Shown: positions 24,701 through 37,500 of the stretch, in pieces
How the letters are laid out: the number at the start of each line of letters is the position of its first letter
How positions within the stretch are numbered: the first letter of the stretch is position 1
From: Balaenoptera acutorostrata
Taxonomy: Eukaryota; Chordata; Mammalia; Artiodactyla; Balaenopteridae
Assembly: GCF_949987535.1 (NCBI RefSeq)
Contig: NC_080067.1
Coordinates: 52,450,910-52,514,909, forward strand
Direction of reading: 5' to 3'
Length of the DNA: 64,000 nt
Position numbers and translations under genes: made by a program
The notes under the pieces: model-generated
Told to the model about the DNA's origin: nothing
The model's input: the letters and a program-made list of their open reading frames with translations, nothing else
Databases searched by the model: none

Positions 24701-27700
24701 CTTCATTGTTTTTGGTATTTTAATATAACTTCTTATTTCTATAAGTATCAATGAACCCACTAATAGGTATTGAAGTTTACAAGCTTTCCCTCTAGAGAAG
24801 TTTGATACACGTTTGTTCTTTTACTTTTGTTGTACCTTAATGTGGGGACCTGTTTGTGTTTATAAGAATGCACATGGGGTTGGAACAACAGGGAAAAGCA
24901 AAATTCATAAGAATACAAGGTCGCATAAGATCAAAACCTGACCCATTCAGATAGAAATAGAGAAATGATCATTTTAGTTGTATATTTTTCAAAATTACAA
25001 TTAGTGTGCTAAGTTTTTAGAATCAACAATCTAAATAATTTCAGATATATCTGTTACAATCCTGGGCCTTGGGTACTAAAATTTGAGGGATATCTGTAAA
25101 ACACAGTTTTTTAGAACAGTTCATTGCTATATGATTATTTACTCAATTTATGGGTTTAGTTCTGGGAAATTAATTTAGAGCCATCCCAAATTTGAACGTA
25201 ATAACTTGGTATACCAAATTTGCCATTCCAGAAACTAACACATTATGATACCAAATTACTTCTTGATTTCATGAAACTTCCTTTCCCAGTACTTTATATT
25301 ATCTCATCACCATCTCTAGCATGCAGATAGTAAAATCATCACCCGTTTTACAAATGAATACATTTAAATATAGGCATAGAGAGGACAGGGATTCTGGATT
25401 TTAAAAGATAAGAAGAATGGTCAAAGAAATCAAAGAGGCTGTATTGATATCTCCTTTCACCCAAATTTAATGCTCTAGAGTCCGTGGTAATTTTCCTCTA
25501 GCCAGTAACCTAAGAAGTACCTGGTTTAGCAAGATTCCACTAGATTTGAGAACCTAGCTCAATATTTTGGGAGGAGAAAGAGAGCATTTGAGGATTTGGG
25601 GAGTGTCCTTTGCTAACTGAAAAATACGATTGAGCTTTTTCTTCCTTTCGAAATACAAAGCTCTCAGGATGCAGCACTGAACGTAGATGGAACATTTAGA
25701 AATGGAGTCGCAGGCAGTGCAATTTAGACAACGCTGGGTGTCTGTAAGGTGCCCTCTGGCCTTCTGGTTGGTGTGTGTCCAATACAGCCTCCCTCACCTC
25801 AAGAGCTCGGCTTCACCTCAGAAACTAGGCCATCTGCCACTTTCTCCTTCACTCTCCTTACAAAGCTACATAATCACCAATTTGACATTTTAATTAAACA
25901 GCACCCTGTTGCAGCCGGCAATTTATGAGGCTTATAAATTCCTGATTGTAAAGGACATTGCAATCTTCCAATGAAAGGGGCTCATGAATTAATAGATGAT
26001 ATTATTATTGTTTTTCATCCTGCAGTCTCAGCTCACCCGATTCCTTCTTGTTGGCCATTCTACACTTTTTAAAACCAAGAATAGATGGCCAATTCAGATA
26101 ATACCACATAATTTAAAGACACTATAAGTTACTCCTGACAAATGTACAGTTTTAGCCACGGCACCTCCTCTGTGGCAGCTTTATACTACAACATTAATAA
26201 AATTAATTTCTCTTTCATAAGGATTTAGAGTTGTAATTTATGATAACTGTTTGTTCACTGCAGGCAGAAAGATTAAAAATGAATAAACCAATATACCAAC
26301 TAAACTGCAAGTCTAGCTTTATTTTCTTTTGGGGAGGGGCAACAGGAGAGGGTTTTAAAAACAGCTTGATGTTATCTGGAATGGTGTTCTCATAGGTTCT
26401 ACTACTAAAGGCTTACCTTTTGTTTTCAGTAAATAGTCACTGCTAAGATTTACATGTTCTATTAACTAGTAAATTATCTGTAGTTAAGTGGAGCAATCAG
26501 AATAAGAAAAATCAATATTAATGATTTTCCTTACTAGCAACTGCACCCTAATAAATGATACAGATTTACAGTTATTTAAAGAATCATAGTAGCTTATCTG
26601 AATCTTAATTGAACCCTAGTAATTAAGAACACTTGGTCATTTACTTGTGTGACTTGGGCAAGTTATGCCACCTCTCTGGGCCTCAGTTTCCTCATCTCTA
26701 AAATCAAAATAATAATGTTACCCACTTTGTTTGGTGATTGTAGTGATTAAATGAGTTAATCTACATAAAGTTCTTAGTACAATGCCTAGCACATAGCAAG
26801 TGCTCAAGAAATGTTAACTGTAAAATTATAATATTAGTAATAGTTGTCATCATGGCAATAATGTTGCAAAACAAAACAGAAAACCTTTTCACTCAGGCAG
26901 AGTCCACATCATCTTCTGAATATTAAAGGTAAGGAACCACCAGAGGTGCTAAGTGACCCGAGGTCACAGCAGTAGCTGTTTGGAGACTCCTAAGACTCAC
27001 AGGTCTTGCAGTTTCGACATCAGTGATGTGTGCATTAAAGCAGATATAGTAGAAGTTTGAGGATGATTTACCTTTTCTTTTTTTAAAACTAAAGGATCAG
27101 AAATTATATTTCTTTGCTGATATTTCTCCCCAAAAAGCAGACCAAAGAAAACTTCCGTATGGAATTTAAGATAGAAGTAACGGAACAAAGAAGATTTTCA
27201 GAATGTCCCAAAGGTTTTACTGCAAGATTCCAGCATACTGCCCTTCACCACTGCCCTCTGGTGTGGCGCCCAGGAAGCGTATATGAATGTGAGAGAAGGA
27301 ATCCAGCCTTTGGGACCCACAAAAAGATATCACACTGGAAGAGAGTCAGACTAGTCATCTACTGGTTAGAATCTTCTCAGATCATCTGTCCTTAGCTGAA
27401 ACTCTACACCAAATTCAATTCATTCCATTCTGGCAGGAAAAAAAAAAAAAAAAGGAGAGAAAAAGAAATAGTGGGGATGTTATTTGCGTATGTACGTGTG
27501 TTACTGAAGTTTTAATTACCTTCTGTTATTCATAAATGTCTAGTAGTAGTCAGGGTAATGGCGCAAGTACTTCTTTAAGTTATACTCTCAAATCATCCTA
27601 TGTAAACTAAGATGATGAGATAATTTTCAGTATCTTGTAAACATGATATTACCTTGAAGCTGTTGGGCTTGGTCTTGCAGCACTACACAAGAAAAGTGTA

Positions 27701-30700
27701 CTGAAAACCCAATTAGCCGGATCTCTCTCATCAGATATTTTGGTTATGTGAACTTATTTTTCCCCTGTTCTCTGCTTTAAGCAAAATAAGACCATTTCTC
27801 ACACTTACAAGTCAGCCTCTCATCACTGTGTAACCACCACTGAAGTTTAGAATCACAGAACACCAGTCACTGAAGAAAGATTCAGTCATGTTCATTACCC
27901 TTATTTTCCTGATTTCATTTTGGCAGAAAATGGCTAGCATATTTTCATAAAGACAAGTGAACCAAAAAAGTCAGTTCAACTTTTGTCCTCTGTTCATCCC
28001 CTGAAATACTGTTCCATTTTGCCCCATTTTTTTCTCCCTGATTGTTGGCCAAAACTCTGGTCATAGATAGTAGGATTTACCTGCCTCAGGAATAATAAAT
28101 TTTGCACAATGTAATGTTGTTCTTCTAATGTTTGTTAACTTGTTGCTATGGTAAGGTGTTCTTTGGTAATGTCAAGAAACATTATCCAAATTATTAAAGA
28201 ATTGCTCAAGTGGAAAAGAACTGAAAGGCATATATTTTCTGACTTTTTCACATAATTGAGACCAAGTCTTTGATTTGTTATTTAGTAACAGATGGAGGAA
28301 TAATTTTCTCCTTGATAATAGGACACAGTTTTATTTTCTTAATGGCACAGGTGTGCTATTTTTTGAATATGATGTAATGGCTATGCTCTTCTACTATAGC
28401 ACATCAGTTAATGAATGAAAAATGAAAAACATTTCTACATTGTACTTCATGAAGGCAACTTCAATATACAAGAAGTGTCAGTTTCTTGTAAGTAAAATTG
28501 CTATAGAGCTACATAATAACTGTGTCATAAATATAGAATTCTGTCTCTTAAGATTCTTGGAGCCTGAAAAATGATCCCCGAAGAGTGAAAAGAGGTCAGA
28601 AATAGATACAATTTCTAGTTTTACTTAACGTGAAAAAGCATATTTAGATATTTTTTAATTGGCTTAAAATAATATATAGCACCAATTACAGAAAGAGAAA
28701 CATATAACCATTGCTAAGGAGAAAGGGAAAAGTGCAAGAATAACAGTGAATAATAAATATAGGAGAGTGAAAAAGACATTTTATATGCCAGTGGCATAAC
28801 AATGGGAATACAGAGAGAACTGGACTGTTGTTAAGTGAAATGTTTGAGTATTATTTCAAAGTGAGTAAAATTGATTAAAGAACCTGAATTTTTAATATAT
28901 TTGCCACCAATTTGAGGAAATGTAAGAGGTTTGGGGGAAATTTCAGGGAAAATGGAAGGTCCAGATCAATGGAAAAACAGTATGGAGTTTAAGGCTTGTT
29001 TGTGCCAAATCTGCAATGATAGCTCTACTAGGAATGATATTCCAAAATTAGGGCTGACTTTCTCGTTCATATCCTATGAGCATGTATTCGTGTGTACCAT
29101 TAGATTTACTTTTCTAAGATCTGCAATCTATGTAGACACCCTTACCTTGGGAGAGAATTTGTCTTAAGTGACTGTTAGCCATAAAACAATGTGCGTAGGA
29201 CTATGACAGAATTCCTAGGGTATCATTTATCTCTCCTCTAATTGGAAAAGTTGATGTTTATAATTTGTTGTTATTGTTGTTTTATACAAAGGTATTTACA
29301 TTTAAAGACTTTAAGCATTTTCTTTCATTCAGCTCTTCAGGTCAAAACACAAGCAGTCAGGAGATTCATCCATCTAATTCATCCTACGCCTCCTATCTGA
29401 GTGAGTCACACACTGGGTCGGCTCTCTTGAGGAACAGAACTTTTTATTCACGTTCGGATTCTGGAATATCATCCCTGGTAAATATTTTTGATTAGCCCTT
29501 TACCTAATGATAAGTTTAAAACTGTGTTTTACCTTGGATTTAACACTTTTTAATAAGTGTATAATTATAATACACTTTTAATAAGTGTATAAACTTTATA
29601 TACTTATTAAATAAGTGTATTTTAATAAGTGTATAAACTTTTAATAAGTGTATTAAACCTATCCTTGTAATTGGGGGGAAAATAAAAGGTTGGTACTCTC
29701 AGTCCCAACTCAAAGAGGCAAGGGAAAGAATCTGAGCTGGAGGAAGGAAGACAAAAGAGACCAAGATGAGTAGAAAAGATAATGACCAGAGAAACAAAAG
29801 TGGCGTCCCTTCCTTTCCCCCACTGAGTTCAAATTCTGTCCCTAGTCTAAGATTTATCTCCTTTCTTTCTGGAATGTCCTTTGGCCACAAGATAAAATTT
29901 TCTCCTCCTAAACTCACCACTTCCAAGACTTTTCTCTAACACATCTAAGTGGAATCATCCAGGCTTTTTCTCCTTTCCTTCATTCAAAATTGTTCCACTC
30001 ATCCCACTGGATCAAAATGAGTTATTTATATGTCTGCCTCCCAAATTCCAGAAAATGAGTTTTTCAAGCACAAATGCCATATTTTATTTAACTTCGTATC
30101 CTCAGTGTCTGACAGAGTGCCTGACACATAGCAAGGGTACAATATATATTTTTGAATAAATGAATGGATTGAAATTCAAAATATTCAAAAATATTTATTG
30201 AACGAATGGATTAATCAATTGGTCCATCAGAATTAAAAAAGAAAAAAGAACAGGGTAAGACACAAATATTCACTGTTCCTTTAAGAAGAAACAACGGTCA
30301 CAGAACTGCAATACATTGACAGCCTTACATAGATATAAACAAAGAAATGCAAAGGCTCATTTTCCTACAATGTCAGAAATCCCAAAATCAACCTCATAAC
30401 TCCTTTCAAAAACAGACAGGGACTGGTGGTGCAGTGGTTAAGAAACCACCTGCCAATGCAGGGGACACGGGTTCGATCCCAGGTCCGGGAAGACCCCACA
30501 TGCCTCGGAGCAACTAAGCCCGTGCACCACAACTACTGAGCCTGCACTCTAGAGCCCATGAGCCACAACTACTGAGCCTGCATGTCACAATTACTGAATC
30601 CTGTGTGCCTAGAGCCCGTGCTCCACAACAGGAGAAGCCACTGCAATGAGAAGCCCACACACCACAACGAAGAGTAGCCCCGGCTCGCCGCGACTACAGA

Positions 30701-33700
30701 AAAGCCCGAGCACAGCAATGAAGACCCAACACAGCCAAAAATAAATAAATAAAATAAATAAATTTTTAAAATGGAGGAGGCAGCATTTGCAATGAATATT
30801 AAAGGATGGATGCAATTTTACAAATAAAATAAGATGAAGAGTTAAAAAAAAAGACACGTTTTTGGACAAAATTAGATGTCAATTGAAAAATGGAAACTTT
30901 ATTCTCAAATACAGCTTTAGCTTAGATTCTTTGTTTCCCAGCAAGAGTCTCATGAAATAGCACCAAAAGGTAAATGGGGTGTGGCAACTACAGGAAATTT
31001 AACTTAAGAAATTTTTGTTCTATGATAGGAGCAAGCAAAAAAATTCCAAAAGCACATAACAGGTTGGGAAAGAAGCTTCCCTAAACATGTAAACTGAACA
31101 ACCAAGAATGGGCCAGAGACTACATTTTTCAATAATCTGAAATGTATTTGTACTTCTTGTTTTTTTAAACTGTAGTTCTGAAGAATGAGTGAATTCCTTG
31201 AAAGTATGTTAGCCAATCCTCAAATTATCTCAAAGAATTGCTCAAGAATTAATTAACTTTTAAATGTTGCTCTTAATAAGGGAGAGAGCTTTTGTTATTT
31301 TTAAAATGAAGATATTGAAATATTTATGGAACAACTAAGGTCATTCAGTGATGAAGTAATGAAGTAAAAGATCAAAGCTAATTGATTATTAAAAAGCCAC
31401 CTCTTCCCAATTTATTTTGAGGCAGCTTTTCCCAAATTCTGCTTTACAGGATGCACTAGTCCCATGTGCTGCTCTAAGAATAAAAGGTTCTATGGTTTAA
31501 AAGTCCAGGGGAACACTTTGTAGTACAGACTCACAATATATGCTAAGATACTAAAGGCTCAGAGAAGTCCTGTAGTAAGAGAAATGCTTAGTTCGGTTTA
31601 ATCTAGAGCCTCATAAGCTTATTTAATGGTGGAAATGTTTTTCATGTTAGTATTAGTCACACAAATGTACAGCTCAAGCAAAGCATAAACTATGCAAAAT
31701 GCTGCTCTGTGAAACGAATGCAGTTGTTCCAAATATTGTAATGACATTTCTTCAAATCAAATATTCCGGATTCATTTATATATGTGCATAACACTGGCTA
31801 ACAGAAGAATGAATCTATGGCGTATGTATTTAACATAATATTCCTTTCTGAGTAATATGCCTTTTTGTTTGTGTTAACCTTGAAACTGTCATAAGCTATG
31901 TAAAATACAGGCATTTTGATTGATTACAACCTCAGTAATAGTAAACAACATAAGATTGCCCTAGATGTGATCTTGGCACATATTCTGGTCAATAATATAC
32001 TGTCCAGAAAAGGAAGATGACCAGACCTGAAATATTTCATTCAATACTGGCTACACATTTCAAGAGCAATGTCAATAAAATGGAACTCTTCCCAAGGAGA
32101 ACCACGTTTTCCCTGGATATTTAATAATTTGTAAACCATGATCTGTTAGTAATAACTAAATGACAGAGAAGATGACAACTATTACCAAAGACTTAAAATA
32201 GTAGTCACATGTGGAGGGATTCTTCTGTGTAGTCTCAAAAGGCAGAACTTGTACAACTGGACTAACTTAGAGGGATTACTTGGGGTCCATATAATGAAGA
32301 GCCATTAACAATTACAAGTCTTCCAAAATGGAATGAGATTCTTTATGAGCTATTCAATAAATATTAAAGGACAGTTTATCAGAGGTGGTGTAAAGTGGAT
32401 TCATGAATGGGTAATATATTTATTTCTGCTGTCATTTGTCATCAAACATAAATCAGTTGCAGGTGTTGGAGATGCAAAGTTGAATAATACATAATTTAGA
32501 TTGGACTAAGATAACGTTTATGAGCACACCATTAGGTAATTGGAGTTCAATTTGGCTGAATGTTTGGGATGGGTTTGCATTACTTGCACCCATAAAAGTA
32601 AGTGAACTATATATTGCCAGATGATATTTCTCTTTTCTCTTATTTTAAAGCTTCCATCAGATTCTTTTAAGTACCTTACTTGGCACAAGGTAGAACAAAA
32701 TGACATCAAAGGAAGTCAACTGCGTTGCCCAGGAGTAAGAGAAGGTAAAGGAACAGAAGTGTGTGGTCTTTGCATACATGCTCCTAGTGGATGTTTTTTG
32801 AGGATCACAAGACATTACTTGGGGATTAAAAACCTGTATTACTTGGAGGTAGAAAAATTTCCCGTTTTAAGACCATAGAGTTGTTAATATAGTGAAGCCA
32901 CCTTTAAAAGTATATTCTTATAGCAGATTATATAAATAACAAATGTTCAGTATTAAATATTGGAAAATAGAGAAAGAAGAACCTGTAATTCAATTATCCA
33001 GAAATAGTCACTGTGAGTTTTATTTCCAGTTAGTCTTTTTTTGAAAAGCATGTATATATTTCTTTACAAAATTATGTGAACAATTGTGTTTCTTGAGTTT
33101 TTTCACTTTATATTGTGCGCCTTTCTTTCCGCCATGTTATTAAACATTACCCCAAACAAGTTTTCTAAAAGTTGCAGATATTTCCATCATAAGGATATTA
33201 TTAATTTTACTTAACCAATGATCTTTGTTGGAATTTTATGGTCATGAATAACACTGTCACTTCAGTGGATGACTTTAAGCTGATTAATCCTACATCGGTT
33301 TTTTAAAAAGCTTAAAAAAAATCTAAATAAACCAGGTAGTCTCATTAGTATGTTCACTAAGCATTTTAAATTTGGTAAAATAACCAATGTTTTACTATTC
33401 CTTTTTCATCCTATCAGATTTTACAAGTGTACTGGTGTGACAGTATGAAGAATTTTTTATCTGCAGCCCCAATATACATAATGTTTGATTTCTATAAGTA
33501 GCTTCAATAGATAAGTTGTATAAGGACAGAGAGTGTGCGTTTCTCTTGTCTCTTTTGCATCCCCCATAAGCTGATGAAATAATATTAGACATAATTCCTG
33601 CTGCAGTGAGTATTTATTCTTTACAAAACATCAAGTATCTTGGCTACCTTATATCTGTATTTGCAGACTTGCAGATACATTGTCTATCGTACAGTTGTAA

Positions 33701-34556
33701 TACTGATTTAAGAAAAGTTGCTTTAGATATACTCATCTGCCCATTTCCCCACTCCATTGCATTACTTTACCCACCAATGTCTTTCTTCTTTCACTCAAAC
33801 TCAATTGACAAAGGGTGATTAAAATAACATCATTTTCTTTCTTATGTTTTAACTCTGCCGTATCTATTTGCAGCTAAGCACTGGCTTATATAAGAAAACA
33901 TTATTTTATATTATAATGATTTATATTATATATTATATTAACTTATTTTATAATAATAAAATATTATTAGATAGTACTATTAGAGGTAAATTAGAACTTC
34001 CCTTTGGAGAACTTAGAATATTTTTCAAAGAGCAAAAAATTATGGGGAATTAGTGACATGTACACACTTCTATTTTTAAAATAGATAACAGGGACCTACT
34101 GTAAAAAATTTTTTTTAAATGAATAAATAAATAAGTAATAAAAAAGAAATTATGGGGAATTAGGAAGGAAGGAGACCAGAGGCCGTGGAGGCCATGTGTG
34201 TCACAGGTACAGAGTTCATCAGCAAAAGAAAGAGAAAGGGTTACATCAGGGGCTAACGAAGGCACGGTTTAATTGGCTCTTAAACTTCAGTGTACAGACA
34301 AATTACCTGGAACTGTGTGGAAAACACAGATTCCCAGGCAGCACGCCCAAATAATCTGATATAGTTAGTCTGGAGTGGGGCCCTGGAATCTGCATTTATT
34401 AAAATTATCACAGGCAATTCTGTTGCAGATGATCTGAGGGGCATGCTATGGGAAACACTGGTTTAGGGGGCTTGGGGAGAGGCAGGAAAGGAAGAAATTT
34501 GAATAGGAAGTGAAAATTTGAGAAAGTAAGGGTGTTGGCATTTATGCATGCATGCA

Positions 34557-34593
<37 letters not shown>

Positions 34594-37500
34594 GTGTGTG
34601 TGAGGGGAGTGGTTGATAATTGTGGCAAGCACAACGAGGCAAAAAGAAATTGTCTTTGGAGCACAGGTGGAGAGTTGAGGTTTAGAGAGAACTGTAGAAC
34701 TGAAGAAACTGGAAGACATGACAGAAGAATAAAATCTAGGAGTAAACTGAAAATGAGCATGTGTAAAGAGTCCTGTGGTCTCCCTCCTTCCCTGATTTAA
34801 GCAGCCAAGTCATGCCCTGAGGTCGTCACTCAGCAAACCGAGCCTTTGTGATGACCACGGTGGCCATTTATGCAGAGGCTATCATTGCTCTGCAGAGATA
34901 AGACACATTTTGCTTCTACAAATCATTAACAACACCCATTCTCTCGCAAGTGGCTAGTTGTAAAAAGAATGGAGCATGATCTAGGGGATGGGAAACAGTG
35001 GAAAATCCCATCACCTCAAACCGTGAAGAAAATAGATGTCCTTTGTTTGTTGCCCTAAATTTTGTTGAAGTGTTTGGTTTTTTTGCTTTGTTTTTTTTGG
35101 GTTTTTTTGTGAGACGGAGAACAAGTGCATTTCAGAAGCATTCTGATAAGAATGACCCTCTTTCTAGATTAGATCCTGAAACACCCATGAGACTACTTCA
35201 GTTGATCTCAGTTGCTCAAATTGTACATCCAGGAAGAGTCCCTAAGAAAAGAAAGGTTAGCTGGTGTGTGATAAACAGCAATTTCCCAAGGCTTTGATTG
35301 CCAGATAGAGACGGACTTAACTCCTCCCAATTAAACAAAGCAAAAGAGCAAACTGTTGGCAGAATTCTTTTAGAGAATAGATTCTTTCTGTTTGAAAATC
35401 CCCCAGCAAGTTAATTCAGTCACTGCTGTTAGGAGTTACAAATCCAGTGAGGGGACAAAGAACAAGCTCAGAGATGGCAGGTGAAAGCCAACATCCCTGG
35501 GCTGTCAGGTATTCCAGAATTTAGTTCTCAGCTACTAAGATATATCTTCAATTATCACCCAGGTCTGAGTTTAAAAAGAAGAATCCAATTTAATGGAACT
35601 CCTCACAGTGGAAGAGACCTTTGGCTTCCGACTTCAAAGAAATCTTTGAAAGTTGCTTTAAAAAGAAATAATTGAAAGAACAGAAGATCGATAGAACTCA
35701 AACAAACAATACAGGGCAGAGTTTAATAACGCTGGGGCATCTATTGCACAAAGAAAGCTACCAAGTTTGAGGGGGTATTGAAGACAATAAATCCTGAGGT
35801 CTCCCCAGTCAATTAGGTGATGGTTCCAGTTTTTCCAGTTCTATAACTTTTAACTCCGATCATCCTAATCAATGAACAAGATCATTTCCTAGCACAAGGA
35901 TATTTTATTTGTAAAGGGGTTGGGATACTACCACCTTCAGGGGTAAGTGATTCCCTGGGTGGCAACATTACAGTTTATTATGAGAGAAATGTCTAAAAGG
36001 ACAGGTTAGATTCTTGGCTTCCACCTGTGCCTGATGAAAAACTGATGTTTTTGTCAATAATGGAATATTGGACTGTTGCTCTTATCGCCTTCCATAAATC
36101 CTTCACAAACGGACTCATTATCTCCCATCACAGTCCAGATGAACTTGCCACAAAAGCAAAGTTTGTTCCTGATACCTTCAATATCTTTTCTGTGCTCTTT
36201 TCACCTTTGAAATTAGGGGAATCGTGCATTCCAGAAAAGTGGAGTCGGGGGGAAAGGGGTACAAATGGTCCCAGGTCTGACTCAAGAAATACAATATATT
36301 AGAGTTGGAAGGGAATTGAAATCATTTAGTTTAGGATTGCTGTCAGGGGCTTGGTTGGCATCAGAGCTGAATGAAGTTTGCCTGGGGTAGCATGATAAGA
36401 GTGTAGGGGTCTATGGCAATAAGAAGCCTATGTTGGTGTAAAAGTATTAGAAATCAGTATTTTTTATAAAACATTATCAACTTCAAACATAAATTTCTCA
36501 CCAAATTCAGCCCTTGATGGGCCCTTGATGCTAGTCTTCCCCATATTTTTGCAAACTTGGAAAACTGAGGCTCAGAAAATTAAAATTAATCATCTGGAGT
36601 CACACAATTACCTGCTACTTAACTCCAGACTGGAAACAAGATATCCTTTCCCTAACCCTGGAAGTTATGTGCAAACCCGATTTGGAAGACAATAAGGTTG
36701 GAAAATAGTAGGAAATGAGTTTGGAAATGGAGATTGGGATAAGATTGTAGAAAACCTTGCTTGATGAACTAAGCTTTTTCATCTTTATTTGGTAAGCAAT
36801 AAGAAATCTGAAATGTTTTGAATATGTCAGTCCTATGGTAAAAGCTGTGTTTTACGAGAGCTGGATGGCAATTTGTGTCATTTATGTTGAAGGAGAGAAG
36901 ATTGCAAACCAGGAGATCCAAGAGAAAGTAGTTTTGGTTCAGGTAGGAAGATGTGAGGGTCTGGACATTGAAAGGGAAGGGATAGGTTCTCAAGGGGAAA
37001 GCTGGTAGGACTAGGTGATTAATTGAACTGAGAGACAAAAGAGAGAGAAAGTCAGGAGTGACGTCATGATCCCTAAAGAGAAAATTATATGAAAATTTAA
37101 ACCATTATACTGATGATTTTTCTCACTTGCCTGGGCTAGAAGTAATTTATGTAAGATTAAAAGTTAACTCTACATGTTGACTTTTCCGAACAGTTAATAG
37201 AGGTCATTCCTCCCCTTTAATCACTCTAGAAAATCATCAAATTATCTCTGAACCTCAAAATATTTGCCCAGAATTAAAGAGTCTAATAAAGAATACAGAT
37301 ATTATATATTTTAGCTAGGACATTTTTCCTAGCAATGTGCTAAATTGCATTTAAAAAGAAATCTATAGGTAAGAATTTAAGCTAAAGCTGACATTTGATC
37401 CTCTGTAGAAACCTAGACCATAGATAGCAAACTTGTGAACAATTTAAATTAAAATAATCTGCAACCCTATTTTTTTTCTGATAACTGTATTCACTCTACT

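Noticed and set aside
36027..36302. 91-codon plus-strand frame in intron 4
   Set aside because: It has no acceptor or donor in a phase matching the neighbouring exons, and no recognisable motif.
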